A stretch of 64,000 bases of DNA from Beijerinckia mobilis (lineage in GTDB: Bacteria; Pseudomonadota; Alphaproteobacteria; Rhizobiales; Beijerinckiaceae): assembly GCF_000745425.1 (NCBI RefSeq), contig NZ_JQJH01000005.1, positions 124,001-188,000 on the forward strand. Reading direction: 5' to 3'. Shown here piece after piece: positions 55,763-64,000 of this stretch. The stretch's first letter is position 1. Every line of letters starts with the position of its first letter. Below the pieces are notes generated by a model that searched no databases, had not been told where the DNA came from, and saw nothing but the letters and a program-made list of their open reading frames with translations. Both the position numbers and the translations under genes were made by a program.

Positions 55763-56132
55763 TGCCGCCTCACCACGCGTGACATCCTGTCCGGTCCTGT
55801 TCCGACACGATCTGGGTGATCGATCGTGACACACAGGATCCGTCGCTGATTGCGGACAATGTGTGCGGCACTTTTCGCCGCCATCCCTTTTCCGATGCAA
55901 AACGACGCGCTGCCGTGAAATCCGGGTGACCGGAGAAATGGGCTGTCCGTTTTGGTTTGCCGGGCCTCATTCCTGAGGTTTCATTTTCAAAAAAAACATT
56001 CCAGATGCCCATCCAATAAGCTCGACCGTGGCTGTGCATCATGATTTTCTGCTGCGGCTTTGCGGTTTTTCGACGTGGAGGGTGGCCGCAACGCAACTCA
56101 GAATCTCTGGGACAGCGTGGGGAGAAAATTTG
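55763..56132. other. Intergenic before mscL
   Basis: About 370 bases with no gene or strong motif. Confidence 0.45.
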
Positions 56133-56558
56133 ATGTTTAAAGAATTTCGTGAATTCGCCCTGAAAGGGAATGTTGTCGATCTGGCGATCGGTGTCATCAT
56201 CGGCGCAGCTTTCGGCAGGATCATTGATTCACTCGTCAATGACATCATCATGCCTTTCTTCGGAGCCTTGGGTGGCCTTGATTTCTCCAATTACTTCCTG
56301 CCTCTCACAAAGGGCGTGACGGCCAATAGTCTCGCCGAGGCCCGCCGTCAGGGAGCGGTTCTGGCCTGGGGTAATTTCCTCACAGTAGCTGTCAATTTCC
56401 TGATCATCGCTTTCGTGCTGTTTTTGGTCGTGCGCAGCATTAATTCCTTTCGCAAGCGGGTGCTGAAGGAAAATCTCGACGCACCGGCGCCGGAAAAGCC
56501 TCATCAGGAAGTTCTTCTCGAAGAGATCCGCGATCTCCTCGCCGCCAGGCGGAGCTGA
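56133..56558 (+). CDS. mscL: Large-conductance mechanosensitive channel MscL
   Basis: 141 residues, forming a homopentameric inner-membrane channel that opens on hypo-osmotic shock. [20 protein letters not shown] (the amphipathic N-terminal helix and start of TM1) continues as [22 protein letters not shown]2 is [20 protein letters not shown]. The cytoplasmic bundle ends [22 protein letters not shown] 56133 is fixed by the family and has GGAG upstream. Confidence 0.97.
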   Translation: MFKEFREFALKGNVVDLAIGVIIGAAFGRIIDSLVNDIIMPFFGALGGLDFSNYFLPLTKGVTANSLAEARRQGAVLAWGNFLTVAVNFLIIAFVLFLVVRSINSFRKRVLKENLDAPAPEKPHQEVLLEEIRDLLAARRS

Positions 56559-56569
56559 TCTTCCGCATA

Positions 56570-56586
56570 GGCCTCCTCGGGAGGCC
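56570..56586. terminator. Short hairpin after mscL
   Basis: GGCCTCC, loop TCG, GGAGGCC, 11 bases after the mscL stop. GC-rich but without a U-tract. Confidence 0.5.
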
Positions 56587-56843
56587 GGGGATCGATCCGC
56601 CGCATGGACTGTCGGCAGCGCCTTAAGGCTTGCCCCGCCGAAGGATCAGTCGAGAAGGAATTGCGTCGACAGGATCGCGAACCCGTTGGGAACTTTCTCA
56701 AGGGTTGCCGCTGAAATCGACGCATTTTCAAATGTTTTGAAGTGTGCAGCAATTCCACTCAGGCCGGATATGTTTTAGGTGAGGCAGGAGATCATCTCCC
56801 ACCGACTTTCCGCGCGACGAGCGTCTGTGAAAGGACTCACATC

Positions 56844-58097
56844 ATGCTCGAACGCTTCCCACATGCGCCGACCGAGGGGGCACAAGGTCCCTTAGTCAGA
56901 AAGGCCGAACCGAGCCCCGAATCGTTGGCCGCGCCTGAGAGTGGCATTGTCGAGGTCTTCCAATATGGACGCGGCCGCCAGGGCCTCATCCCGCTTTATG
57001 TGGGGGAGAGCGATTGCGTGACGCCGCCCTTCATCCTCGATGCTGCGATGCAATCGTTGCGGGATGGGGAAACTTTCTACACCTATCAGGCCGGTGTTCC
57101 GGAATTGCGCGCGGCAATTGCCGCTTACATGAGCCGGCATTATGGTCAGCCCTATGAACAGGCGGTCGGTCCGTTCAGCCCGGAACAATTTTTCGTCACC
57201 ATCGGCGGCATGCATGCCCTGCAGATTGCTCTGCGGCTTGTCGCCGGATCCGGAGACGAAGTCCTCATTCCAACACCCGCCTGGCCGAATTTCCATGGCG
57301 CGCTCAGCGTTCTCGGTGCCAAGCCCGTGCCTGTCCCGATGGATTTTCGATCCGTGAATGGAAAGGCCTGCTGGCATCTTGATGTCGACCGTATCGCTGC
57401 CAGCATCACACCCGCAACACGTTGCCTGATCGTCAATACACCGTCCAATCCAACCGGTTGGACGGCAACGATCGAGGATTTACAGCAGTTGCTCGAACTC
57501 GCACGCAGGCATGGTCTCTGGCTGCTCGCCGATGAGATTTACGGGCGTCTCACGTTTGACGATAAACGTGCGCCATCCTTTCACGATATTATGGAGAAAG
57601 AAGATTCCATCCTCTTTCTCCAGACCTTTTCGAAGAACTGGGCGATGACCGGTCTGCGGATCGGCTGGCTCGAAGCGCCGCGTGCTCTCGCGCCCGCCGT
57701 CGAAAATCTCATTCAATATTCGACATCGGGCGTTGCCACACCGTGGCAGCGGGCCGCGACCGCTGCCCTGGAACAGGGGGAGCCATTCTTCCACAGCATG
57801 CTGAGCCGAATCGGCAAGGGACGGGCGATCCTCCATGATGGATTGTATCGCACGGGCCGGATCCATGCCGCGCTGCCGGATGGCGGCTTTTATCTCTTCT
57901 GCGCAGTGGATGGCGAGCCGGATACAAGGCGCCTGGCGATGCGGCTCGTCGATGAGGCCAATGTCGGTGTCGCGCCCGGAACCGCCTTCGGGCCGGGTGG
58001 CGAAGCCTTCATACGCTTATGCTTTGCGAGAGAACCCGACCTTCTGAAGGAGGCGGTTCGGCGCCTTTGCCTCTGGCTTGCGAGGGAAGGGGGATAA
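56844..58097 (+). CDS. Class I/II pyridoxal-phosphate aminotransferase
   Basis: 417 residues from ATG 56844 (AAAGGA upstream). Motifs: IPLYVGESDCVTPPFI, TFYTYQAGVPELRAAIAAYM, VNTPSNPTGW, LLADEIYGRLTFDD, and the PLP Lys K264 in TFSKNWAMTGLRIGWLEAP; the C-terminal FIRLCFA carries the carboxylate-binding Arg. It belongs to the broad aspartate/aromatic/keto-acid aminotransferase fold-type I group, but the substrate is not identifiable. It differs from the enzyme at 17.8 kb mainly in the N-terminal 60 residues. A terminator region separates it from hemA, which is convergent. Confidence 0.88.
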   Translation: MLERFPHAPTEGAQGPLVRKAEPSPESLAAPESGIVEVFQYGRGRQGLIPLYVGESDCVTPPFILDAAMQSLRDGETFYTYQAGVPELRAAIAAYMSRHYGQPYEQAVGPFSPEQFFVTIGGMHALQIALRLVAGSGDEVLIPTPAWPNFHGALSVLGAKPVPVPMDFRSVNGKACWHLDVDRIAASITPATRCLIVNTPSNPTGWTATIEDLQQLLELARRHGLWLLADEIYGRLTFDDKRAPSFHDIMEKEDSILFLQTFSKNWAMTGLRIGWLEAPRALAPAVENLIQYSTSGVATPWQRAATAALEQGEPFFHSMLSRIGKGRAILHDGLYRTGRIHAALPDGGFYLFCAVDGEPDTRRLAMRLVDEANVGVAPGTAFGPGGEAFIRLCFAREPDLLKEAVRRLCLWLAREGG

Positions 58098-58100
58098 AAT

Positions 58101-58138
58101 AAAAAAACCCTTCCGGCAAAGGCATGCCGAAAGGGGTT
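58101..58138 (-). terminator. Terminator between aminotransferase and hemA
   Basis: AACCCTTCCGGCA and TGCCGAAAGGGGTT form a near-perfect stem. On the minus strand it ends in a run of seven T residues, so it terminates hemA, about 75 bases after its stop. It may also act for the plus-strand gene. Confidence 0.8.
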
Positions 58139-58211
58139 GCTCGCGATTAGTATGGAGAAGGGTCCGGAACTACCCGAACCCCTTCAGACCCTACGGGGGA
58201 TATCAAGAGAC

Positions 58212-59519
58212 CTATTCGGCCGCCTTCTTGAAATCGGGGAAGGTGCAGCGCGCCTCTTCTTTCTCAGCTTCCTTTTCGCGACGGAACGCCACGATTTTCG
58301 GATCCTGGACGAAGGGCAGTTTCAGGCTTTCCCAAACGTCGACCATCGATTCGACGAGATGCACGATATGCGTGTCCGTATGCAGCGGACTTGGCGTGAT
58401 GCGCAGTCTCTCGGTGCCTTTCGGCACTGTGGGATAGTTGATCGGCTGGATATAGATGCCGTGGCGTTCCAGCAGCATGTCCGTGGCGGTCTTGCAGAGT
58501 TCCGCATCGCCGACGAAGACTGGCACGATATGCGAAGAATTATGCATGACCGGCAGCCCGGCGGCGCTCAGGGCATGTTTGGTCAACATGGATTGACGCT
58601 GGTGCTGGGCACGCCGTTCTTTGCCATCCTTGAGAAGACGCACGGCGGCGTGAGCGGCGGCGGCGACGGCCGGCGGCAGGGCGGTGGTGAAAATGAAGGA
58701 AGGCGCATAGGAGCGCACGGCGTCGATGATGGATTCGCTGGCGGCAATATAGCCTCCGAGCGTGCCGAAGCCTTTGGCGAGCGTTCCTTCGATGATGTCG
58801 ATGCGATTCATGACACCGTCGCGTTCGCCGATGCCGCCGCCATGCTCGCCATAAAGTCCGACCGCATGGACTTCATCCATATAGGTCATGGCATTGTAGC
58901 GATCCGCGAGGTCGGCGATGGCGGCGATCGGAGCAATATCGCCATTCATGGAATAGAGGCTCTCGAAGACGATCAGCTTGGGCTGGTCCGGCTCGGCGGC
59001 GGCGAGCAATTCCTCGAGATGGGCGAGGTCATTGTGCCGGAAGATCTTCCGCTGGGCCTTTGACCTGCGGATGCCTTCGATCATCGAATTGTGATTCAGT
59101 TCATCGGACAGGATCAGGCAATTCGGCAAAAGGTCCGCGACGGTCGAAATAGCCGCGAGATTGGAAATCCAGCCGGATGTGAAGACGAGCGCCGAGGGTT
59201 TGTCGTGCAGGCTTGCGAGTTCGGCTTCAAGTTGGACGAGCGGATGATTCGTTCCGGAAATATTCCGCGTGCCGCCAGCGCCGACACCGTGTTTGGTGGC
59301 GGCATCACTCATCGCGGCAATAACTTGCGGATGCGCTCCCATGCAGAGGTAATCATTGGAACACCAGATGACGACATCTTCGGCCTGCTCCTCGCTGCGA
59401 TGCCAGCGCGCAACAGGATAAGTGACCGCGTCACGTTCGAGTTCCGCGAAGACACGATAGCGGCGCTCACCTTTCAGTCTCAGGATCGCGTCGTCAAAGA
59501 ATTGCCCGTACTCTATCAT
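58212..59519 (-). CDS. hemA: 5-aminolevulinate synthase
   Basis: 435-residue PLP enzyme that condenses glycine and succinyl-CoA to 5-aminolevulinate, the first step of haem and other tetrapyrroles in alphaproteobacteria. Motifs: [11 protein letters not shown]-like [17 protein letters not shown] (51-67), [20 protein letters not shown] (78-97), [10 protein letters not shown] (215-224) and the Schiff-base Lys K249 in [19 protein letters not shown] 59519 gives [10 protein letters not shown], the family start, though no good ribosome-binding site precedes it. The tail (about 405-435) is Glu/Lys-rich. It supplies the haem needed by the globins and cytochromes of this region. Confidence 0.97.
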   Translation of the reverse strand: MIEYGQFFDDAILRLKGERRYRVFAELERDAVTYPVARWHRSEEQAEDVVIWCSNDYLCMGAHPQVIAAMSDAATKHGVGAGGTRNISGTNHPLVQLEAELASLHDKPSALVFTSGWISNLAAISTVADLLPNCLILSDELNHNSMIEGIRRSKAQRKIFRHNDLAHLEELLAAAEPDQPKLIVFESLYSMNGDIAPIAAIADLADRYNAMTYMDEVHAVGLYGEHGGGIGERDGVMNRIDIIEGTLAKGFGTLGGYIAASESIIDAVRSYAPSFIFTTALPPAVAAAAHAAVRLLKDGKERRAQHQRQSMLTKHALSAAGLPVMHNSSHIVPVFVGDAELCKTATDMLLERHGIYIQPINYPTVPKGTERLRITPSPLHTDTHIVHLVESMVDVWESLKLPFVQDPKIVAFRREKEAEKEEARCTFPDFKKAAE

Positions 59520-59984
59520 GAGAAATGTGCCAGTCTTGCTACCCCGACCTTTAGACCGGGTGGATGAGCCATGCGCCCAGCCCCGCTACTGAACGACATG
59601 CGGTTGATATCGGCTTTAGTGCCCAAGAAAAAGCCTTTCCCAAGCGGCCAATGGTCTCATTACCCTGCATGGAGAGGTTGGGGATTTGTGACAGCCGCTT
59701 CTGATTTATGCAAGCGATGAATGAAATTTGGCTTCACAGAAAGAGTTGAATGTGAGCCTGCTTGCACTTTAGGCAGATGTCCGCGTCTCCCTCGCTGCCC
59801 GAATGATGGGTCCGCTCCAAAAGCGTGAGCCTAGGATAGCCTTTTTCTGAACAGTTACAATTCAAACTCACATTGCGCCACAAGGATAGGGGCAAATTGT
59901 CCCATCTTTCTTTCCCGAAGCATGGGTGATTAAAAATATTGCACTGCAAAAAGTTCGCTCTTTGGGATCGTTCGAAATGGCCAG
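59520..59984. other. Upstream region of hemA
   Basis: About 465 bases with no credible gene, expected to contain the hemA promoter. I saw no FNR-box (TTGAT-N4-ATCAA) or other clear operator. Confidence 0.45.
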
Positions 59985-60029
59985 TCCAAAAGAAAAGCGG
60001 CGGGAACAATCCGCCGCTTTTCTTTTGGA
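59985..60029. terminator. Perfect 19-bp bidirectional terminator-like hairpin
   Basis: TCCAAAAGAAAAGCGGCGG, loop GAACAAT, CCGCCGCTTTTCTTTTGGA. Each strand has a GC-rich inner stem followed by a T-rich run, so it could stop transcripts from both sides. It lies about 140 bases beyond the stop codon of the Gly-Trp-His protein. Confidence 0.85.
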
Positions 60030-60170
60030 ATATCGGAGGCCGCTGGTCGTTTCTGCCCGTGCCCCCGGCTTTCAAATGGCATTCGGGGTTATCGGGCAGG
60101 AGAGACCATTGCTCTCTTGACCACAAAATAGGTCAAGCCATGCGCCAAGCATCGGCCGGTATTACCAGCT

Positions 60171-60752
60171 TCAAGGCGACACTGTTCCGCGCGCGCGGCG
60201 TCCCTTTGAGATTCTGCAGGAACAGCCGCCGCCTATATAGCCAGGCTCGCGCAGGATGCAGGTTTTGACCTGGGTCGTGCAGGAATTGCCGATCTGTCCG
60301 CTGACGGCGCTGCGTCCGCTGCTCAGGCGCTGTGCGGGGACTGTGGTGACGTAGACGCCGGAACCAGGCACGCCGTAGCCATAGGGATAGGCATAAGGGT
60401 CGTACCAACCAGTGCCATAGGGGTAATCCCATCCCCAACCCCAGCCGGAATTCCAGAGCCCTGCGCCGACGAGGCCGGTGCCGTAATAGGGCCATGCGCT
60501 GCCCCATCCCCAGCTCCATCTCGGGCCGTGCCAGCCACCGCCCCGCCAGCCGCCCCCGTGCCAGCCGCCGCCATGCCATCCACCCCCGTGCCAGCCACCT
60601 CCTCCATGCCAACCGCCGCCGCCATGCCAGCCGCCACCTCCTCCGTGCCAGCCGCCGCCCCCGCCATGGCCATGTTGGGCTTGGGCTGACCCTCCTGCCA
60701 TCAGACCCAGGCCTAGAGCCAGGGTTGATAGAAATGATGCGATAGACTTCAT
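60171..60752 (-). CDS. Secreted Gly/Trp/His repeat protein
   Basis: 193 residues. A signal peptide MKSIASFLSTLALGLGLMAG ends SAQAQ. Residues about 26-75 are GGGGWHG / GGGWHG repeats (about nine units), followed by a Trp/Tyr/Gly/Pro-rich region (SWGWGSAWPYYGTGLVGAGL) and a Cys-containing C-terminal domain (GQIGNSCTTQVKTCILREPG, YIGGGCSCRIS). Similar Gly-His-Trp-rich secreted proteins are scattered in Rhizobiales, with no known role; metal or surface interaction is possible. ATG 60752 has AAGG upstream. An EcfG-type promoter lies about 70 bases ahead and a perfect hairpin follows the gene. Confidence 0.82.
   Translation of the reverse strand: MKSIASFLSTLALGLGLMAGGSAQAQHGHGGGGGWHGGGGGWHGGGGWHGGGGWHGGGWHGGGWHGGGWRGGGWHGPRWSWGWGSAWPYYGTGLVGAGLWNSGWGWGWDYPYGTGWYDPYAYPYGYGVPGSGVYVTTVPAQRLSSGRSAVSGQIGNSCTTQVKTCILREPGYIGGGCSCRISKGRRARGTVSP
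60525..60675. repeat. Gly-Trp-His coding repeat tract
   Basis: Degenerate 18-21-base units encoding GGGWHG / GGGGWHG. The bases vary between units at third positions, so the tract is old rather than recently expanded. End points are approximate. Confidence 0.75.
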
Positions 60753-60820
60753 CACGCCAACCTTCACATGCGTATCCCGGTGCTTATCCGAGACATTGGG
60801 GGACAATAAATCTCCAAAAC

Positions 60821-60846
60821 AACGTCGAATGGACGATACCAGTTCC
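60821..60846 (-). promoter_or_regulatory. EcfG promoter of the Gly/Trp/His protein gene
   Basis: Minus strand: GGAAC (60846-60842), 17-base spacer, CGTT (60824-60821). It matches the GGAAC-N16/17-CGTT consensus, 69 bases upstream of the start codon. Confidence 0.7.
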
Positions 60847-61304
60847 TAGGCGATGATCGTCACAGGAGCACGATGGCGTGAGCTTGGGATGCTACACCGT
60901 CGCATGGGGCGTTGCTTGTCGCTTGTGGATGGCAGGCGCAGGCTTCGCGCAGGGTTCGGAGCGTAACGTCTGCCTTGGTCGGCGTTCACCTCGGTTCCTG
61001 AGCTTTGGGCTGATTGCGCAGTCGGGCCTCATCGAAGCATCGCATACATTTCTATTGGGAATCCCGAATGATGGTTTCTATTCGCTCATCGGTATAATGA
61101 TGAGAACACTCGCGTGGTGCTTCATATGATGATGCTGTCGCCGAGGCGCTCCGCTAAATGATTGCATATTTTGAGGAAAGCCTGACTTCATGCAGGGACT
61201 GCTCCATCTCTCTAGTTCCTAAGCAGACACTGCCAGAGATCCGATGTTGGGCCTTCTGAACGCTTTTGCCGGCCATTCACTTACATCCGTTTCACGAGCC
61301 TTCC
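60847..61304. other. Intergenic, no gene supported
   Basis: An 83-codon plus-strand frame near 60878 has no start signal or motif. Nothing else recognised. Confidence 0.45.
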
Positions 61305-62123
61305 ATGCAAAAAACTTCGTCCTCCGCATCCGGTAAAACACTTTATCGCCCTCAGATTTTCCTTGCGACTCCCTGTTTTGGGGGGCTGGTCTCGCAACAT
61401 TATATGCAGTCTGTTCTCGGTCTTGTTCACTTTGGCGCGCAGGCAGGGTTCGATGTCACCTTGGCTCTTCTCGGTCATGATTCGCTCATCACCCGCAGCC
61501 GGAATACACTGATCGGACAGTTCCTTCAGAGAACGGAAGCCACGCATCTCTTGTTCGTGGATGCTGATATCCTGTTTCAGCCTGAGCAAGTCTTCCACAT
61601 GCTCGCCTTCGATCAGGATTTTGTTGCCGGGATATATCCTTTGAAGGTTATGGACTGGAGCCAGTCGGCGATCAAACGCGCGGCCTTGCGCGAGGAAAGT
61701 TTCGAAACGGCGCCCCTACATTATGTCGGTTCCCTGGAAAGCGGGCCTGCCCAGGAACGCGAGGGCCGCTTCGCGACAGCCATTTATTGCGGTGGTGGCT
61801 TTATGCTGCTCAAGCGGCAGGTGATCACGCGCATGATCGAAGCTTATCCGGAAAGCCGTTACAGGAATGTCCATGCTTTTACCAACGCCCGTTCCGAGGA
61901 AAATTATGCGCTGTTCGAATGTATGATCGACAAGGAAACCGAGGCCTATGTCAGTGAGGATTTCGGCTTCTGCCAGAAATGGCGCGATATTGGCGGGAGG
62001 ATTTGGCTCGATACGGAAGGCCGGCTGACGCATATCGGCTCTTATCATTTTAATGGCGCACCGGCGTCGCGCTACGCTGCTCCCTCTCTGAATCCGCCCT
62101 TGAATCTTGCGTTGGCACGATAG
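61305..62123 (+). CDS. Glycosyltransferase-like protein (Anp1-like)
   Basis: 272 residues from ATG 61305. The fold appears to be GT-A: FLATPCFGGLVSQHYMQSVL at the N-terminus, ITRSRNTLIGQFLQR, then the DxD-type metal and nucleotide-sugar motif FVDADI at residues 84-89. IYCGGGFMLLKRQVITRM and DFGFCQKWRDIGGRIWLDTE follow, as in small sugar transferases with a DFxFC acceptor region. No membrane helix or signal peptide. Bacterial members resemble eukaryotic Anp1/Mnn9 mannosyltransferases; the acceptor is unknown. A long hairpin lies downstream. Confidence 0.8.
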   Translation: MQKTSSSASGKTLYRPQIFLATPCFGGLVSQHYMQSVLGLVHFGAQAGFDVTLALLGHDSLITRSRNTLIGQFLQRTEATHLLFVDADILFQPEQVFHMLAFDQDFVAGIYPLKVMDWSQSAIKRAALREESFETAPLHYVGSLESGPAQEREGRFATAIYCGGGFMLLKRQVITRMIEAYPESRYRNVHAFTNARSEENYALFECMIDKETEAYVSEDFGFCQKWRDIGGRIWLDTEGRLTHIGSYHFNGAPASRYAAPSLNPPLNLALAR

Positions 62124-62179
62124 GACTTATTGCTAATTGAGATCCCGCGGGCGTCTTTAATTCGTCGTGAAAAATCGGG

Positions 62180-62218
62180 ATGAGGATGATGGTCATGAGA
62201 CATGACCATCATCCTCAT
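62180..62218. terminator. Perfect 17-bp hairpin after the glycosyltransferase-like gene
   Basis: ATGAGGATGATGGTCAT, loop GAGAC, ATGACCATCATCCTCAT, 57 bases after the stop codon. It lacks a U-tract and is not GC-rich. Role as 3' stabiliser or terminator is inferred. Confidence 0.6.
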
Positions 62219-62725
62219 GTTGTATAGGAAGGATGGGGTAATCGCATCGTCATCCCATTTGGCTGCATTTTGCTGCTGTGACGGCTATCGTCGTAGTTTC
62301 CCTGTGAAGAGTCTGCTCTGATCGCGGCGGTAAATTGATGTCATGCACATCAAAAATAGTGTGTGCGTATGAGATTGTGAATTTGTTGTGTCGGTAAAAT
62401 CGCCAGAGTTCATTTTAATGACACGGTCTCGTCGGCTTTGAGGTCGGCGAGACTCAGTCTGGGCGGTAAAACCGTCTTGATGTCGGCTGCCACGATCTCA
62501 TATCGGTTTGGCTGAGCAATGAATGAATACGGGTGGAACCGATTCATTGACGGTCAATTGTACAATGAATTGTGATGCTGGAATTGTGATTTTGCGGTGT
62601 GCCATCACAAGCTTGTGTTGTTTGGTTGGCCTATCCCGTATGACATAGGTCACATGACCAAAGCTTAATTTGAACCTGGGCCATAAGCTTCCTATGTCTT
62701 GCCTGTCCCATTGCTGGAGTGCACC
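62219..62725. other. Upstream region of the Spy-like gene
   Basis: About 500 bases, AT-richer than average, with no gene. Repeated ATTGTGAT/ATTGTACA-like stretches occur near 62550-62600, but no operator could be assigned. Confidence 0.45.
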
Positions 62726-63463
62726 ATGAAGACGCGCCTTCCCCTCATTGTTGCTCTATCCGCCGTTGTGGGTAGCGGCGTTGCCTGGGCAGTTACCCCT
62801 GAGGCGGCCCCTGAAAAACCTGCGGTGGAAAAAGCCGGCTCGACCCATGAAAATAATGGCCACGATCATCATGGTCATGATCATGCGGACAAGGGACCGG
62901 GTGATCATGAGCACGACGGTCCCCGTTTTTCCGCCGAGGATCGTGCTGCTTTCCTGGATGCCCGGATCGCCGCTTTGCACGCTGGTCTGAAGCTCACGCC
63001 TGACCAGGAAAAACTCTGGCCGCCGGTTGAAACGGCCTTGCGCAACGGTATGAAATCCGTGGGTGATCTGATCCGTCAGCGGCGTGAAGAACGCAGCAAG
63101 GACGAATCAAGCGAAGAGGCTCGTCCCCGCAATCCGATCACTTTCCTGCGTCGTCTGAGCGATTTTGAACTTGCTCGTGGCAATGCGGCGAAGGCGATCG
63201 CCGATGCGGCAGCGCCTCTTTATGATACTTTGAGCCCTGAGCAGAAAAACCGTCTGCCTGTTCTTATGCGGGGTCTGCATCATGGTTGGATGCGGTCTCA
63301 GATGCGGGGTATGATGGGGCGCGGGCCTCATTCAATGTGCGGTGGTCCGGAAGGTCGGCCTGGTGCTCCGAACCATGGAGAAGGTCCGCATGACCATGGC
63401 CCCCGTGGTGATCATGGACCGCAGGGCGGCGATCACGATATGGATGATGACGACGGAGAATAA
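62726..63463 (+). CDS. His-rich Spy/CpxP-like periplasmic protein
   Basis: 245 residues from ATG 62726 (GGAG upstream). Signal peptide MKTRLPLIVALSAVVGSGVA (cleaved near AWAVT). The N-terminal mature part is a His/Asp stretch (HENNGHDHHGHDHADKGPGD, 41-60). The middle is a Spy/LTXXQ helical domain with LTPDQEKLWPPVETALRNGM (90-109) and a second TLSPEQKNRLPVLMRGL. The C-terminus (about 205-245) is again His, Gly and Asp-rich (HGEGPHDHGPRGDHGP). LTXXQ proteins are periplasmic chaperones or stress sensors, some metal-linked. The two His-rich tails suggest binding of a transition metal. Confidence 0.85.
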   Translation: MKTRLPLIVALSAVVGSGVAWAVTPEAAPEKPAVEKAGSTHENNGHDHHGHDHADKGPGDHEHDGPRFSAEDRAAFLDARIAALHAGLKLTPDQEKLWPPVETALRNGMKSVGDLIRQRREERSKDESSEEARPRNPITFLRRLSDFELARGNAAKAIADAAAPLYDTLSPEQKNRLPVLMRGLHHGWMRSQMRGMMGRGPHSMCGGPEGRPGAPNHGEGPHDHGPRGDHGPQGGDHDMDDDDGE

Positions 63464-63672
63464 GTCAGTCGGTATCAGACGAACTTGAGCGGGCGTAATG
63501 TTGCGTCTGTTCAGGGATTGTCTTGTCCGGAATTGTTTACCGTATACGCCTCCATCAATCGTTCTCATGATGGTGAGTAGACGAAGCGAGATCTCCTCAC
63601 TCTTCGCGTAATCCTGACGATTGCGGCCTGGGGCCTCGCGATCAACGGTCGGACCCAGCTGCGGTCAGTCAG
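63464..63672. other. Intergenic, nothing recognised
   Basis: No gene or clear signal in this stretch, which separates the Spy-like gene from the decayed frame on the other strand. Confidence 0.4.
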
Positions 63673-63900
63673 TCAAGACGATTCCTTTGGTTTGAGCAGG
63701 ATGAAACGACATGGCGGGAGCAATTTGCTTCCGCCATTTCTGTATGGACGTCTTCCATCAGGCCGGCAGCCTTTTCTCACGTGAATAGGTTCGGCAGCTT
63801 GATGGCATAGCCCGCTCGACGCAGGCCTATTTGGCATGGGCATTTCGGCGGAGTGGAGAACTTCCGCCGAACCGAAATTATCATGGATGATGGCCTTCAC
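63673..63900 (-). pseudogene. Decayed N-terminus of a zinc-type quinone oxidoreductase/alcohol dehydrogenase
   Basis: GTG 63900 begins MKAIIHDNFGSAEVLHSAEM, the usual start of medium-chain reductases (MKAI-x6-G-x-VL...). After about residue 24 the sequence loses family character and becomes Arg/Pro-rich, and no Gly-rich nucleotide-binding motif follows. The frame ends at 63673. The GTG overlaps the stop of an incoming frame in GTGA, as in an operon. I treat it as a truncated remnant, with low certainty. Confidence 0.42.
63712..63736. terminator. Hairpin in the decayed region
   Basis: TGGCGGGAGCAA and TTGCTTCCGCCA with a 1-base centre and one G-A mismatch. Possible terminator remnant. Confidence 0.4.
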
Positions 63901-64000
63901 CTCGCGGCGACCTTGGCGCGGCGAGCGATGCTCTCGGCGAAGAAGGGCGTTTCGCGACGGTTGTGATCACTGCCGGCCGCCTGACGCGCAGCAGCGGCGT
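63897..64000 (-). CDS. C-terminal end of an unidentified gene entering from the right
   Basis: The minus-strand frame is open from 64000 to a TGA at 63897-63899 and encodes ...AAARQAAGSDHNRRETPFFA then ESIARRAKVAAR. That is plausible protein sequence but too short to identify. Confidence 0.3.
   Translation of the reverse strand, partial: AAAARQAAGSDHNRRETPFFAESIARRAKVAAR

Noticed and set aside
59734-60126. 130-codon minus-strand open frame over the 19-bp hairpin
   Set aside because: It reads through a terminator-like structure and has no motifs.

Overview
The window looks like chromosome of an alphaproteobacterium in the Hyphomicrobiales (Rhizobiales), possibly Beijerinckiaceae. This is inferred from several features: the histidine phosphotransferase ChpT of the CckA-ChpT-CtrA relay, a single-enzyme (C4 pathway) 5-aminolevulinate synthase, the cysteine-free 41-residue ribosomal protein L36, a DUF1134/EipA-type envelope protein, and two sequences matching the EcfG general-stress promoter (GGAAC-N16/17-CGTT). 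The DNA is GC-rich with short operons. I see no tRNA, rRNA, CRISPR array or intact mobile element; the only mobile-element trace is a short IS3-family fragment near 53.4-53.6 kb.

Layout. 1-9.6 kb: a nitronate monooxygenase running off the left edge, quinone-type D-lactate dehydrogenase, a repeat-containing secreted protein, a DUF882 M15-like peptidase and a YcbB-type L,D-transpeptidase. 9.9-16.9 kb: an NtrC-like regulator without the GAFTGA loop, a SulP transporter, and a cassette of two paralogous ParA-type ATPases followed by a small overlapping gene. 17-28.7 kb: aspartate aminotransferase, a globin-coupled chemoreceptor, a DUF1007/NicO metal-transport pair, a very long indolepyruvate ferredoxin oxidoreductase with an unusual leader, and a single-domain globin. 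29-38.7 kb: L36, a TPR protein, a Bcr/CflA efflux gene broken by an in-frame amber codon, ChpT, CysQ, DUF1134, a coiled-coil membrane protein and an ABC-F ATPase. 38.7-53 kb: a giant AsmA/YhdP-like protein, peroxiredoxin, DEAD-box helicase, FTR1 permease, a PAS chemoreceptor, an HtrA-like protease, a cytochrome c'/b561 pair and a coupled metallophosphoesterase/glycosyltransferase pair. 53-64 kb: a decayed secreted-protein gene carrying an IS fragment, a BON-domain protein, MscL, an aminotransferase, HemA, a Gly-Trp-His repeat protein, a glycosyltransferase-like protein, a His-rich Spy-like protein and, at the right edge, a decayed reductase start.

Themes. Many genes concern the envelope and periplasm (DUF882, L,D-transpeptidase, YhdP-like, DUF1134, Spy-like, MscL). 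Haem and gas biology recurs (HemA, two globins, cytochrome c', b561). The BON protein and the Gly-Trp-His protein both carry EcfG-type promoters, and chpT has a doubled TTAACCAT motif upstream, suggesting CtrA feedback. Intergenic regions hold an unusual number of long, perfect, short-loop inverted repeats.

Less certain items are the small secreted or membrane ORFs without known homologues, several start codons, the indolepyruvate-oxidoreductase leader peptide, and everything after 63.5 kb.
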